Positions 44,901 through 56,799 of a DNA stretch of 64,000 nucleotides are shown here, in pieces. Every line of letters starts with the position of its first letter. Positions within the stretch are counted from its first letter, which is position 1. This DNA is from Macquaria australasica (lineage: Eukaryota; Chordata; Actinopteri; Centrarchiformes; Percichthyidae), in assembly GCA_005408345.1 (NCBI GenBank), contig SEMN01000701.1, positions 1 to 64,000 on the forward strand. The letters run 5' to 3'. Under the pieces are notes generated by a model. The model was not told where the DNA came from, searched no databases, and saw nothing but the letters and a program-made list of their open reading frames with translations. Made by a program: the position numbers and the translations under genes.

Positions 44901-47900
44901 TCCATTCATTCTTCATTTTACTTGTAATATATTGTCTTGTGCTGCAGAGTCAGTAACTGCACGTTTTGTGTGAATCATTCTCTCTCATTTTGGTCGTAAG
45001 CCTATATGTGTGGGACTACAGTTTCAAAAATATGGGACCAGTTTTGCGACTAGCTTACAAGAAACTGATTAATTACTGCACCCCCATTTTTATTCTCCAG
45101 TTTACCCATTTCATTTGCACGTAGCAGGTGCAGTTGGATACACCGTTATTGCTCTTGCAAATATTGTGATCGCAGTGTTAAAATGCAACCTATAGAATTT
45201 GATTCAGCACCCACCAGGTTGGTTCATAACTTGACTCCTGAATACAATGAATATAACTTTGGTGTGTATTCCTTAGGCAGTAACTACAGTGAGAAGTGTG
45301 ACGTGTTCAGTTGGGGCATTATCCTGTGGGAGGTCATCACACGCAAGAAACCTTTTGATGAGATTGGTGGCTCTGCGTTTTGTATAATGTGGGCTGTCCA
45401 CAGAGGTGAGCCAAATCCTGCACCTATTACACAAACTGCTTTGTTTGTTTGTTTTGTCCTTTTTTGATGAAAACACTGAATCGAATGACTGTAATGTGAA
45501 ATAGTTGCCAATCCTCCCCCTGAAAAATAAAGGGCAACTCCACCGATTTTACACTTCGAACATCAACATCAAACCAGGGCTAAAACACCTATGAATACTA
45601 GACAATCAACAGGTATCCAAGAAAGAATTTCAAGATGCCATGGTGATGTGTTTAAGCTGGATGTGTGAGTAATGTTAGGAGAGATTTTGGTGACATGTTA
45701 GTCTTAAGGAATTTACAAGTTGACCTACGATATCAAGGTTTCTGTTCTTTTTATTTTAATTTTATTTTTTATAAAGACCGCTAGATTAGTCAGAGTGTTT
45801 TTCCTCAGTCACATCTATGATGTTGAGTCAGCTGGATATCATTGGTGTTATTTCTACATGGAATAGACTGTTTGTTTCTCCAACATTCAATCAAGCAGCC
45901 TAAATGAATACAATCCCTGGTGATGTTTAAAAACGCCTTGGTGCTGGTGCTGCACCTCATTTCTTAACCACATTAGTTTGCTTTGTCTCTCTCTGCGGTT
46001 TAGTGCTGGCGAGCTTCTAAGCTGAGAGCAGCTCTCCAGTAAACCTAAAGAAAGAGCTGAAAGCCTCACAGAGCTGCAGACTGACTTTTGATTCTCAGTA
46101 GGATCAGATGTACTAGCAGGGTCCAAGGTGCCCAGATATACTTTATTAGGATGCTAGGTTGTTCCCACCCCTGCAGTGATGATAGGAACCAGTGTTCTCC
46201 TCAGCAAAGCTCATCACATTCAGACATTCCAGGCCCCTGACTGAGTGTTCACTGTGATGTAGGTACACGGCCTCCTCTGATCAAAGACCTTCCAGGACCC
46301 ATAGAGACTCTGATGACCCGCTGCTGGGACAAAGAACCCAGCCAGAGACCATCCATGGAGGAGGTCAAGAACACCATGAGCCATCTCATGAAGGTATAGT
46401 AGTCCCAACATGTACTGTAACCCCCCCTTAAAACCACAAATTGTCATTTTTACATCTGTTTGTGTACAGAATAAACAAATGAAAACTAACACATTAATTA
46501 TTAGAGGTGTTGGTAGGTGCATTTTTGAACTTTGGACAGAAAGCAGGGCTCATTGTGACAAGCCCATCTTGAATGAGCCTAACAAACTGAACCAGGATTA
46601 CACTGTTTCATAAAACTAACTCAAGACATCTGACTAATTCAAGTCTGTTCAAGATCTGACTTTGAAACACAGACCTGAGACATCAAGCACTGATTACGTC
46701 CATTCACACTGGAGAAAACGGACGTAAAGACAGAGCTGTGATGTTCACAGCCACAGGGCTGCAGATATTAATACTGAGAATAAAATATTACAGCAAAAAA
46801 AAAACAGAACCACTGCCATAAACAAAGCCAAAGAGAACTTTTGGATGCATGTTATAAACCAGCAGAAAGCTCAGAGACACAACACCTGGAACTCCTGTGT
46901 TCGCTCAGTCTGTTGCAGCGCTCTGCTTGGAATCATATTGTTGTGGGTTCAAGTCCCATGTGATAAGTGTGAGTTTTCTTTGAGTCGTATGTGCTGAAAA
47001 TGAACGTAAAATATGTGTAAGATGCAACATGACATTAAAAAACTTTGAAGGACCCAATAGGACACCAGCCAGGTAATGTATTTTAGAGCAAGAAAATGAA
47101 ATGGTTAGCATTTAGCAAAGTTAATAACTAAGTAAGTAAGTAAGCATAAGTTAGATTGTGTTCCTTGGTTTGTACATGGAAATACTGTTTAAATACCCTC
47201 AGATTGGCTGTCTGTCCCATTTCTATTTTAATAGATGGATTTCTGGGTGTCTGTCACTTTAATTTTACTTAAGTGACATTTAAAGAGAGACCACACAGTG
47301 AAAATGTTGCTTACAGTAGCCGTGTTCTATAAACATATTTTTATTTATTTGAAGGATCGCATTAAAAAAGCTGTATGGAAAGGGCAAAATTTGATAAAAC
47401 TTCCTCAATTATGAAAAAAGTTTCTACGCCCGCTTGAAGTGGTTTTTGCGCGAACATTTAACTCACATTAATTTGTCTTCGTCTCCAGACAGCATGAAAA
47501 ATGGCCAACGATAGCTGACATGAAGGAACAATTCAAACTTGTCCAATAGAAACTGATTCCCGTAGATGAGTTAGATAGTCAAGGCCATTTGTTTTGTTTC
47601 GGTTCCCAACCTCTACTTCTACTCTGTTTATTGACGGATTACAGCCATGAGTAAAGCGTAGCCTATACCGCCAACTTCTGACCAAACTACACTTTGCAGC
47701 GTGCCTAAAACAGATTTGAACTCAGATTTTAAGTACACAATAAAACTAGGACCAGGCTAGTCTGGAGGGATCAGATTTATTTAAAACTCTTTTATGAAAC
47801 AGAATTTCCTGAAAATAAACCTGACTTACTGAAATAAGCCTGGTTGAACTAGTGATCTGGCTTAATAAAACAGCCCTCAGCTCTGTACTGAACACACAGA

Positions 47901-50900
47901 CATAAGAGTCGAATTGATATTCTCATCTCTCACTAAGCGTATTTCTCAAAATGTTGAACTGTTCCTGTAATGTGGTAATTGTTTCCTGTCCAGTATGAGA
48001 CATTATGAATCAGGTCAAACTGTAATGAGCTCTTTTTAAAAGTGCTGGGTGGTGTGTTTGGATCTTCCAGTACTTCCCAGGCTCTGATGAACCACTCAAG
48101 CTCCCTCACCAGTCATCAGCTAACAGAAGCGGGTCTTCATCAGCCACAAGCACAGGTAGCTACCAGCTCTGCAGCTCCTACTAATACGTAATGGTTTCTG
48201 TCAACTTCAGTGAAAATTATAGTCAACAATTGGGTCCGTGTGTGTTGAATTCATGGTATGTTGCAGGCAGAGAAAGTGTTTTCATGAATAAGTCTTTTCT
48301 GTCTGCAGGCTCGTATGCGGACTACACCATCAACAGTAACAGGAGTGATGACAACACAGAACACAGAAACTCCGTTGGCAGAGAAGAAACCCTGAAAAGC
48401 TTTGAGGCCAAATTTCCACTACAGTTCAAACCCTCCAAGGTAAAATAATCCTAAAAACTGACAGCACAGGATCATACTATCAGGACTGAGTCTTGTTCAA
48501 CCCAGTTTTATGATTCCAGCCTTCTTTCTTCTCCCTCAGCCAACCACGTTGCGAACTGATCTGCCCAGGGTGTCCAGTGTAGACAGTCAACCAGGACGCT
48601 CCCAAAGCCCCACCCACTGCACCAGCCCTCTAACCACCACCACCGGCCAATCAGAGCTGAGGATGACGATTAGTCCCACAGGTAGGGAGCCTCATGAGAA
48701 GGATAACAGCTGATACCGAAGCTGCAGTCATTTTACAGCGTCATTAAACTCTATCACTGTCCTTACACTCACTACACCCCAGCAGCATCCTTTGGTCTCT
48801 GCTGCTTGGATTATTTCCCCATGCAGTTATCAAATAAGGATATAAACAAAAAGCTGGACATTGGAGAGCCCTTGCAAATTTGCGTGTCAAAGTTCAATCA
48901 GACTGAACGCTGCACAAAGCAAAGGAGGCTGGGTTAGTTTGCGACTGGAAGCAAATCTGTCTCGCCCCGAGAGAGGTTGTTTCAGAAAATTCCAAACCCA
49001 ATCTGTAACGCTGTTTTGACGTTCATTTACTTTGGTGATTCCTTGCCAAGACAATGAATCAGTTTTGGATAAGGATGCATATGTATCATGTATCAGTGGC
49101 CAATATATTGTTGGCCGATAAATAAGAAAATTAAGTTACTGTTATCTTGTTTTAGTAGCAGAGCAGAATACATGTTTTTGTAGTTTATGGTAGTGCGTAC
49201 AGCCTTAGCTCTCTATCTTTCTGTCCTCTACTCTGCTTTATGTGTCAGTGCCTAGTGGGTATATGCAGTCAGAACTAGTTTCTACGACATGTTGTTCGAC
49301 CACGTTTATAGTTGTTCCAAACGGCTACACTTGAAGGCGGAGCGAAAAGCCAGCCGTCATTGAAAGGGAGATATGGTTTAAATATGGGGATAAATACGTG
49401 CATTTTCAGACAGTCTCTCCCGGAAGACATTTTTAGTGTTGCGCTCTGTTGTTCACATGAAAAGTTCACATACTGGCTCTTTAGGGGGCCAGTACACTCT
49501 GTCAGAAGAGGTGGAAGCGAGAAATGTGGCTGAGAAGGACCAATGCAGGACTGACAGAAAAAGAGTGTATTTAACAACTGATGAACAACTTTCTTATCAG
49601 AGAATTAAATGAAATACTGCATTTTCCAGCCAGAGCCACAGCACCTACGCTACTATTAATGGTGCTTCCATCCAAAGCACCTCACTAAAATTCATTGTAA
49701 TGTTATACAGGACCTCATACTGTATGTATCTATAAGCATTGATCATAGAGCCTATCAAACTGTTATACACCTAAACATATCCTAACACGCAGTGAGGCTG
49801 AGCTCTTTAACCCTTTCTCGGCTTCTTCTGCATCCACCACTTTATTCAAATCCAAGCCTGATTGACATACCTGGGATGTTTAGCGAAATCTCTACCAGAG
49901 AATTGTTTTTTTTGGCATGTTCTCTAGAGTTTGTCAGGAGTCTAACCACACATACACAGCCAAAGCTTTGATTCATGCTGCACCATCCACACTGCACCAC
50001 TAAGGGGCATTACAGTGCAATCTACCAGTGTTTATATCTGTGCAGGCGCATGTGTGCTTTTTGCTATAGGAGCTCATTTAAAGTGACAATAACAGATCTG
50101 TGTGTGTGTGTGTGTGTGTGTGTGTCTTTAGCTACCAATGGTTTCGACAGCTCCATTCCCGTGGCCTACCTGAAACTGGATCACCAGTTACAGGTAAGTT
50201 GAAAGTACACTTTTGTGTTCATTAGATAAAAACCTTTCCATGACGTTATACTACTACTACAACTAATAATAACAATATAATAATACTAATAGTAATAGTT
50301 TCTCATAGTTTTTTGACTGTTGTTGAGAATGTTTTTATGTGATCAGTTATTTTTTATAGCTCAAAATATAATGGAACATGGGTCAGTAGAGCACTTACTG
50401 TAGTACATGGTCACAGCTCCCCAATACACACTATGTCCCTTTTATAATAGCTTTCTCTGATCTTGTACAGGGGAGTACCAAGATACATACAAACAAACAT
50501 ATTGTATTTATGCAAACACATACATGGCATGAATACATAGGAACTGTACAGTAAGTGGGTAGGTAAATTACAAATAGCAAAATTCCATCAAATACATAAA
50601 TGCTTAAAATAATAATTGTTAAACAAAATAATGAACTGATTAATTCACTCAGTGATATGTATGTCAAAGCACACTCAGTAGAAAAGAAATGTAATGCTCT
50701 GTTAAATGCATGTTTATTGTTTAATAAGAAACAGGTGAGTATGTTAATGATGCACATTCTGGACCTCATGTTAATGCATTGAACTTCTTATTTTTGTACA
50801 CTTTTTTCCAGCTTCAGAATTATTGTTGGTCATGCTGAATCAGAAACAGGCAGGGTTTGACAGATGATTTATTAATTCATCTATTTATTCTCATGGTTCC

Positions 50901-53250
50901 TTATAATTCTTGGTTCTTGAATTTGTTGTAGTTTGAACTAAACAGTTAATCACAGGTAGTGTACTAGTGGTTTTGCTTTGATGCTACCATTAGCTTTTCA
51001 CTCTCATCCAGTTCTCGACGTTGATCTTGATGTTGTCTGTTTTAAACCTGTGCACACCCCTTATGGAACGATGCATTAATCACCGAGCTGCCTGTGTGCT
51101 TTCAGCCTCTGGCTCCATGTCCAAACTCCAAAGAGTCCATGGCCGTGTTTGAGCAGCACATCAGGATGGCTCAGGACTACCTCAAAGTCCAGTCAGAGAT
51201 CGCTCACCTTGTTCGGAGGAAGTAAGTCAAGTCACATATTGTGTGTTATTGTTTCTACTAGAACTCTGTACATCTTTAGGGATTTTTGTAATAAATGATT
51301 TGAGCAGGATTTCAAAAGCTTAACTATTAAATCCATCTGCTGATCATGAATTGTCAAGGATGCATTCACCTAAGTGATCTGTGTAAATATATATCTTCAT
51401 GCAAGATGATTTGATAACCATGGTAACATGTATGCGCATTGGTGCGGGGACTTTCCCTTATCGGTTCAACAGTGAAGAGTTCAAACAGATGTGTTGCGTA
51501 TTTTAACAGTTCCACATTAAAAAGTGTGTGAAACATAGGGAGCACACAGTAACTATCCTCACTGTAATATTTCAGTACAAGACGCCTCTTTTTCATCCTG
51601 TTTCTACCTTTTTGTCATTATTTAGAACAGGTGAGGTCCAGTTTAAGGACTAATAGTGCTCATAATCAGTTATTTTTTAGATAAATAAACACTTCAGGTT
51701 CAGTAAAGTGCTGCTTAACCTGCTGTCAGTCACCAGAATTTGATTTTCCTCTGTGTTTCATAAAGCACAGATGATGCAGGATGACATCACCAGCACTGTA
51801 CTTACTCAGGCCAGACAAACTGAATTGAAACACAGGTGTGAAAGAGACCTTAGAGTTCACAAATGTACTAAACTACTCAGAAATATGACCCAGTGCAGCT
51901 TTAAATCAACAAGAATAAAGATTCAGAAATACATGAGACATTTTCAAGGAGGTTTACTGCTTCTGGCTCCCCTGTGATTATGGCGCGGGTTGCCAGGTAC
52001 AGTCAGTAAGCATAGGTTTTTGTTTTTTGGTCTCTGTACAGGCATGATGGTGCCAAACCTGACATCTTCACTTGGCCCTCATCCACCAAATTAGCTCTGG
52101 TTCTTGTACCGCTTCCGTTCAGGTTTCTTGGAACCTTGGTGCCATCTAGCGAACCAGCCATTATTTCCACCAGTTTTGAGCACATTGATTACCTGTAAGG
52201 TTTTGTTCTGTTATTACAAATATTTGTGATTTGTGACTATTAATGATAAGAAGATGTAGAGACTTATTACCATAGTAGACCAGAGACCATTGTTGCCTTC
52301 TCCATCCTCTCTTTCCAACCTGTAGAATAGGACACGCCCACTGATGTCGTCACGGTTCACACTTCAGGTCAAGGAAATCCTGCTATTATTTGGTTCCACC
52401 TGGGAACCAACTTTTCGGGTTCTGAAACAATTTAATTTTAGTCGAAATGCTCCGAATGGCTCAAAATTAGGTGCGAGAACCTGAACGAAACCCGTTCCAT
52501 GTTGGTGGAAAAGGGCTAACTGTGATGACAAGACTCTATGATGCTGCTGCGCACAGTCACTGCACCTGACTGTTGTTCATCAATAAATATTTTCAGCAAG
52601 TAACTCCCCTTAAAACCACAAATTGTTGTTTTTACATTTCTCTTTGTGTATGGACATATTCATTAGTGAAGAAGAAGAAGGGACTGGTGGTCGAAAGACA
52701 GCCACTGTGTTGGGGGCTCCTTCAGTGTGTCCCAATTTATTCAACTGATTTCGTGTATGATTGAGATAATACATTAATGACAGTGATCTTAGAAGATGTA
52801 AATTTAATCTCTCTCTGCATGTTTTACCTTGTGCTGCTGCAGCCTTTACGTTAATGTGACTGCATTTAATTCAGACTTGTGCCGTATTGACAGTGTTACA
52901 GGTCTGACGGTAAGATTGCCATCGTGACAATTACGTACAAGTGACCCGGGTGCTTATTCAGACATGAGGCCGACATGTTAAATTGCCTTCAGATTAACAT
53001 AAAGGGGTGCATGTCTGAAAGGGACTTGGGGCGATGCACTCATAGTAACAGAGGGTCTGTGCTGCTCCCTCTCTTTAGACAGGAGCTGATATCCGAGCTG
53101 GAGCAGGACCAGAGGGAGCAGCAGACTTCTTCCAGGCTCATCCAGGAGCACAGCAAGCTGCTGGAGGACAACCGCAACCTGTCGGCCCACTGCCAGGCCC
53201 TGAGAAGCAAACTGAGCCTGATCAAAAGTCCGAACCAGCACCACAGCTAG
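36281..53250 (+). CDS. map3k7: Mitogen-activated protein kinase kinase kinase 7 (TAK1)-like
   Basis: Coding exons: 36281-36346, 37240-37350, 39337-39402, 40439-40484, 42081-42219, 43499-43623, 45277-45405, 46263-46393, 48071-48155, 48309-48439, 48540-48681, 50132-50193, 51106-51221, 53079-53250; total 1,521 nt, 506 residues. Kinase motifs: Gly loop GRGTFGVV (25-32), Lys45 in VAIK, HRDLKPPN (136-143), DFG (157-159), APE (179-181). Thr166, Thr169 and Ser174 correspond to activation-loop sites Thr184, Thr187 and Ser192 of human TAK1. The C-terminal coiled-coil, where TAB2/TAB3 bind, is kept. TAK1 phosphorylates MKKs and IKK-beta after TGF-beta, IL-1, TNF and TLR signals. It is shorter than human TAK1 (579-606), with a short leader and a reduced, diverged Ser/Thr-rich middle (about 275-420). 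Changes such as MEYAECGS for MEYAEGGS suggest a diverged fish paralogue; that is inference. Confidence 0.93.
36776..36790. repeat. G15 homopolymer in map3k7 intron 1
   Basis: About 15 consecutive G after TGCTT. Runs of this kind are error-prone in assemblies and may form a G-quadruplex. Confidence 0.85.
37351..39336. other. map3k7 intron 2, no further gene
   Basis: About 2 kb without a supported exon. 38390-38720 is rich in GCTAAC/GTTAGC motifs, probably decayed repeat. No other structure recognised. Confidence 0.4.
39648..39740 (-). mobile_element. Short LINE 3' tail fragment
   Basis: CAATTCAATTGAATTTTATT and AGTTATCTCAGGGCACTTTT match the first 80 bp of the LINE tails at 15849, 40556 and 58686. 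The rest is absent, so it is a very short or decayed insertion in map3k7 intron 3. Confidence 0.7.
40556..41965 (-). mobile_element. 5'-truncated LINE, copy 2, in map3k7 intron 4
   Basis: Starts on the plus strand with (TTCAA)n CAGTTTTATTTATATAGCGC, the 3' tail. Minus-strand frame 41841-41239 (about 200 codons, open) is the C-terminal part of a LINE reverse-transcriptase protein: LVHAFVTSRLDYCNSLLSG, DHISPILASLHWLPVKSRIE, LLTFKALNGQAPSYLKELIV. The catalytic motifs are missing because of 5' truncation. The GA-rich 40790-41090 segment is 3' UTR with simple repeats. It ends at a (TA)n run (41968-41995). Confidence 0.87.
42962..43330. repeat. Dispersed fish repeat with two internal units
   Basis: GGATTGCCATG(T/A)AATTT followed by ACATTCATGGTCCCCAGAGG occurs twice, at 43088 and 43225, about 135 bp apart, in map3k7 intron 5. 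The layout resembles a common fish element with internal tandem repeats; the family was not identified. Confidence 0.6.
43733..44632. mobile_element. 900-bp element with near-perfect 36-bp inverted repeats
   Basis: ATATCGTTAGCCTCATAGCA (43733 on, continuing TAATTGCCTAAGTCAT) returns as its exact reverse complement ending at 44632. Internal motifs GCCTAAGTCA and TTAGGCAATT repeat the ends. No transposase is encoded; the longest inner frames are short and AT-rich. The near-perfect arms suggest recent activity of an autonomous partner elsewhere. Superfamily unknown. It lies in map3k7 intron 6. Confidence 0.85.
47315..47705 (+). mobile_element. Dispersed DNA-element copy 3
   Basis: GATCGCATTAAAAAAGCTGT, AAGGAACAATTCAAACTTGT and CTTCTGACCAAACTACACTT match copy 2 at 32678-33290, with an internal deletion around 47450. 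It lies in map3k7 intron 8 and ends at TTTGCAGCGTG. Confidence 0.75.
49275..49455 (+). repeat. Dispersed repeat shared with 60005-60160
   Basis: CAGAACTAGTTT, GTTTAAATATGGGGATAAA, TTTTCAGACAGTCTCT and TGTTCACATGAAAAGTTCAC reappear in the same order and orientation at 60005-60160. This copy is in map3k7 intron 11. Confidence 0.65.
50098..50125. repeat. (TG)n tract next to a map3k7 3' splice site
   Basis: About 13 TG units end 6 nt before the CTTTAG acceptor of the 62-nt exon at 50132, the shortest exon in the 3' half of the gene. Confidence 0.92.
51106..53250 (+). CDS. map3k7: map3k7 C-terminal exons: TAB2/3-binding coiled coil
   Basis: Exons 51106-51221 and 53079-53250 encode PLAPCPNSKESMAVFEQH and a helical stretch with heptad-like leucines (QELISELEQDQREQQ, RLIQEHSKLLEDN) ending in SPNQHHS and stop TAG at 53248. 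Human TAK1 binds TAB2/TAB3 through this end. The last six residues differ from the mammalian end. This conservation, with a diverged middle, argues for a working protein rather than a pseudogene. Confidence 0.9.
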
Positions 53251-53575
53251 GACAGGAGGCTCCTCTGTTGTTTGTACTCTGCTCTCTTCTGGGCTGCCTC
53301 TTTCTCTCAAGGATGAGAGGAGTCACTCCATGAACTGACCATAAAGTAGGGACGCCTATTATCCTGAGGAAAATAAGATATTTAACTCGCCAAAAAACAA
53401 TGTATCAAGATAACATTAGAATTCAATCAAATTGTGTAATGAAATATAAACTATAATAGGCAGCTATCAAAATCTATCTTTTGGACATACAGTATTTGTG
53501 GAAAAAGCGTCTAAGCCTCGCACCTGTGAGTGGGTGTTTCCCATGACTGGCTGGCATTGGAAGGACCTGTCATGC
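53251..53575 (+). other. map3k7 3' UTR, start
   Basis: Presumed 3' UTR directly after the stop. I found no convincing AATAAA in the first 2 kb; an ATTAAA variant lies near 54866, so the transcript end is open. Confidence 0.4.
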
Positions 53576-53615
53576 TGTTAAAGGATAATTCTGGTCTTTT
53601 TCTATCTGGGTCTTA

Positions 53616-53965
53616 GGCTGTGTCCGAAATCATTCACTCATTCACTACTCCCTACTCACTATCTAGGGAGTTCAATGTAGAGGACTATATAGTGAGCTCA
53701 CCGGCAAAATGAAAAAACGTTTTTGCGCTGCTTTCTCTCCTGTAGTCTGTCTGATATTTTTCTTTCAGCGCAATGCATGATGGTATATAGTGCTTGGTTA
53801 GTGACCATCGGTTGTACACTACTTTTCACGATGCATTGTGGGCTACTTTGAGTCCACTATATAGGGCATAATAATTCTCACTGTACATTTGGACAGCACT
53901 ACAAAATGGCGAAATCACTATATAGTGGACTATGTAGTGTGTAGTGGCTGATTTCGGACACAGCC
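53616..53965. mobile_element. Harbinger-type MITE with TTA duplication
   Basis: Ends GGCTGTGTCCGAAATCA(T/G)(T/C)CACT in inverted orientation at 53616 and 53965 with TTA on both sides (53613-53615 and 53966-53968). A 3-bp TTA/TAA duplication with such ends fits PIF/Harbinger. 350 bp, non-coding, with inner TATATAGT palindromes. Confidence 0.85.
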
Positions 53966-53968
53966 TTA

Positions 53969-56095
53969 GTCTCATAATTGTGTCAACTTTGCACTCTCCT
54001 CAGTTGTAGAGATTTGGAAAGCCCAACTTGTGAGCCTCCTAAAGCTTTCCAAATAAGCTTAAATTTTACATAAATCATTTCAAACACTTGTCTCTGAGTT
54101 TGACCCAAAAAAAAACACAGAAAGTAACTCCCTAGATTAGCTATTGTAGCTAACTGCATAGGAATCTACTTCCAGGGTAACTCTATGGCTAACCACACTA
54201 GCTTGCACAGCTTGCCCTGATATACAGTGAGTTGTATTGCTGAATTTGCGTTTCCTGAAGATGATGAATACAAAGTCAGCATGATGGTCATGCCATGACC
54301 CATAGTTAGAAAGGCCATAATTATGGGAATAAGAGCCAGGATGAAAAATACATTTGGTACCCTACTCCAAAAGTGGAAGCTAGTTAGTCTTGCTTGCTTA
54401 CATTACCACCGATTACGTCTAGCTAGTGTAAGCTGTGTCTCTTTCATGGGTCTAGATGTGGTGATGACGAATGAGATAATTGAGTTGTGAGAGATAATGA
54501 GGCTACCACTCCCCTCTGGGCCTCTGTGCATTTGATGATGGGGTTGACCCTAAAATTCAATGTTAATTTCAATCTTTCACAATGGTATCGATATGGGGGG
54601 ACCAAAGAGATTCACATGGACTCTAAAATGGACTTTCATTCAGGAAAAAACCTGTGGCTTCAGGTTTCAATTCCTCGTGGGATTTAGAAGATGACTTGCC
54701 TTTTAGTCAGTGAGGTCTATTTTATTGTATTTTCTCTTTTGAAATGTTGAAAAGTAACTACAGTCGTGCTTTGTAAATTCTTTCTTTTATATATTCCATT
54801 TATCACACCCATTTGATTGTGTTTTATGAAAAGAGGAATGGCACTGACAGTGTGGGCAGTATCATTAAAACTAGTTTTACTGTGAATAGACTTACCAAAG
54901 GAATTCTGCTTCAGAGACACGCTGCCTCGGAGCAAAAGAAAAGCTTTGTAGAGAAAGGCTGTTTAAAATGGAAATAACTGTAGAATAATGAACCTGGCAG
55001 GATATTTCTTATCTGTTTAATTTCTATTTTCTTTAGTTACTTTTTACACACATTTATATTTCACAAAATTATATTAACATTATTCTGCACTGCACTTATT
55101 TGGGCCAAAGAAATCTTCCACATGTATTGTAGTCTCACTTTAGTGTGGTAATTTCTGTGTGACAGTGTGGGATGGATTGTTGTTTAAATGCATTTGTTCA
55201 GACGTTGCCTTAAGATTGTTCTTGTACAGTTTCATTTTTCATCTCAGTTTATTTTATGAATACTTTTGATTGAAGCCTTAGAGCTCCTGAAACATTTCTC
55301 CTGTGATTTTAAAATGTACAGACTGCAATTATATGCTTTTAGAAAGTAAAACAAAAGTTTGTAGTATTTTGCCAGTCGTCGTCTTAATTTACAATACTAC
55401 TTTTATTGCAAGTGTACTGTTTTGTCTGAAGGAACGTGTCCTGCTGAATTATGAATAACTGGAATATTTGTTCTGCTGCTTGTCTGAAGGACCCAGTTTA
55501 CTCAGTAACACTACACAACAACAAACTACTCCAGCATACTATAGAAGTGGTATGAACTTTGAAAGTTTAGAATAGCTGCATCATCACCAACAGGTTAGAC
55601 AACAAAGTTTCAGCCTCAGCAGACTGATCATAAAGCTCAATAATTTAGTGTTGAATGTGGTGCTAAAAGAGGCTGTTAGCTTCTCAGCAAAGAGCCAATA
55701 CTAGATACAGTGAGACCCCTTAAATATCTGTGTATCATTTAAAACTTTTAAAGCCCCGGAAAACGTATTTTGTCAACTAGCTTCTAACTATGAGTGTTGG
55801 GATCCTTCATGAACACTCCATTTTGGTGATTTCACCGTAGAGATTTCTGGATTTGTGTTTTTCTCTGTGCCCCTCTCACTGGTTTAAAGTGGGTCGGGGC
55901 TTAGTTGCAAAAAATTGATGTCGTGTGCTTTTGTGCACCAATCAGGATTAAGCAACATTTGAATGACAATGAAGCAGAATTAGCTTAGCTTAGTTTTTAA
56001 TTGTGTTAAACTCTTAATCAATAATACCTAGGGATTTTTTAAACATTTAGTCATTAATATTTATTGTTATAGAGAAATAAATTTTTGGGGGCTTT
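53969..56095. other. Downstream of map3k7, no gene recognised
   Basis: AT-rich DNA with no supported exon. Small fragments (for example CTCTGAGTTTGACCC near 54095) hint at old repeats. A frame at 54487-54687 has no recognisable similarity. Confidence 0.4.
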
Positions 56096-56099
56096 AAAT

Positions 56100-56445
56100 T
56101 AGGGCTGCACCTAACGATTATTTTCATTATTGATTAATCTGCTGATTAGTTTTACGACCAATCGATTAATTGTTTAGTCTATAAAATGTCAAAAAAATGT
56201 GAAAAACGCTCATCACAATTTCCCAGAGCCCAAAGTGACGTCTTCAAATTGCTTCTTTTGTCCGACCAACAGTCCCAAACCCAAAGACTCTTCATTTACT
56301 GTCATTAATGACAAAGAAAAGCAGCAGATCCTCACATTTAAGAAGCTGGAACCAGCAAATGGTTGACATGAATCGATTAATTGATTATAAAAATAGCAAT
56401 TTTCTTTCGATCGACTAATTGATTAATCGACTAATAGTTTAAATT
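56100..56445. repeat. Dispersed inverted-repeat element (GGGCTGCACCTAACGATTA)
   Basis: Starts TTAGGGCTGCACCTAACGAT and ends GATTAATCGACTAATAGTTT, with several CGATTAAT/ATTAATCG motifs that pair within the element. Non-coding. The sequence type is common in fish genomes; its superfamily is not assigned. Confidence 0.65.
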
Positions 56446-56449
56446 TCAT

Positions 56450-56660
56450 TTAAATGGTTTTATATAGCACTTTTCAACCTTACTGGTTCCCAAAGCACTT
56501 TACAGATTGGTCTCATTCACCCATTAACTCACACATTCACACACCGATGGCGACGGAGCTGCCATGCAAGATGTTGGCCTCCTTCAGGATCAACTTAGGG
56601 TTCAGTGTCTTGCCCAAGGACACTTTGACATGTGGAGGACGAGGAGCCAGGGATCATAGA
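56450..56660 (+). repeat. Dispersed repeat related to 8300-8480
   Basis: CTTTTCAACCTTACTGGTTC, CACACACCGATGGCGA and AGTGTCTTGCCCAAGGACAC match 8325-8455 in order. A short piece of the same family is at 63160-63190. Confidence 0.7.
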
Positions 56661-56799
56661 GAGCTGAAAACAATCCAACGTGTCATTAGTCATGAAACGT
56701 GTTCCTTAAGATTAATATCCATATTCTTCATTCAAATGAACTATATCCGTAAACTCAATGAGCGTCTGCTACAGACGTTGCAATCACAAGATGAAATCC

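Noticed and set aside
46900..46965. tRNA-like stretch with GGGTTCAAGTCCC
   Set aside because: A B-box-like motif is present, but no acceptor stem or anticodon arm can be drawn; more likely an old SINE fragment.
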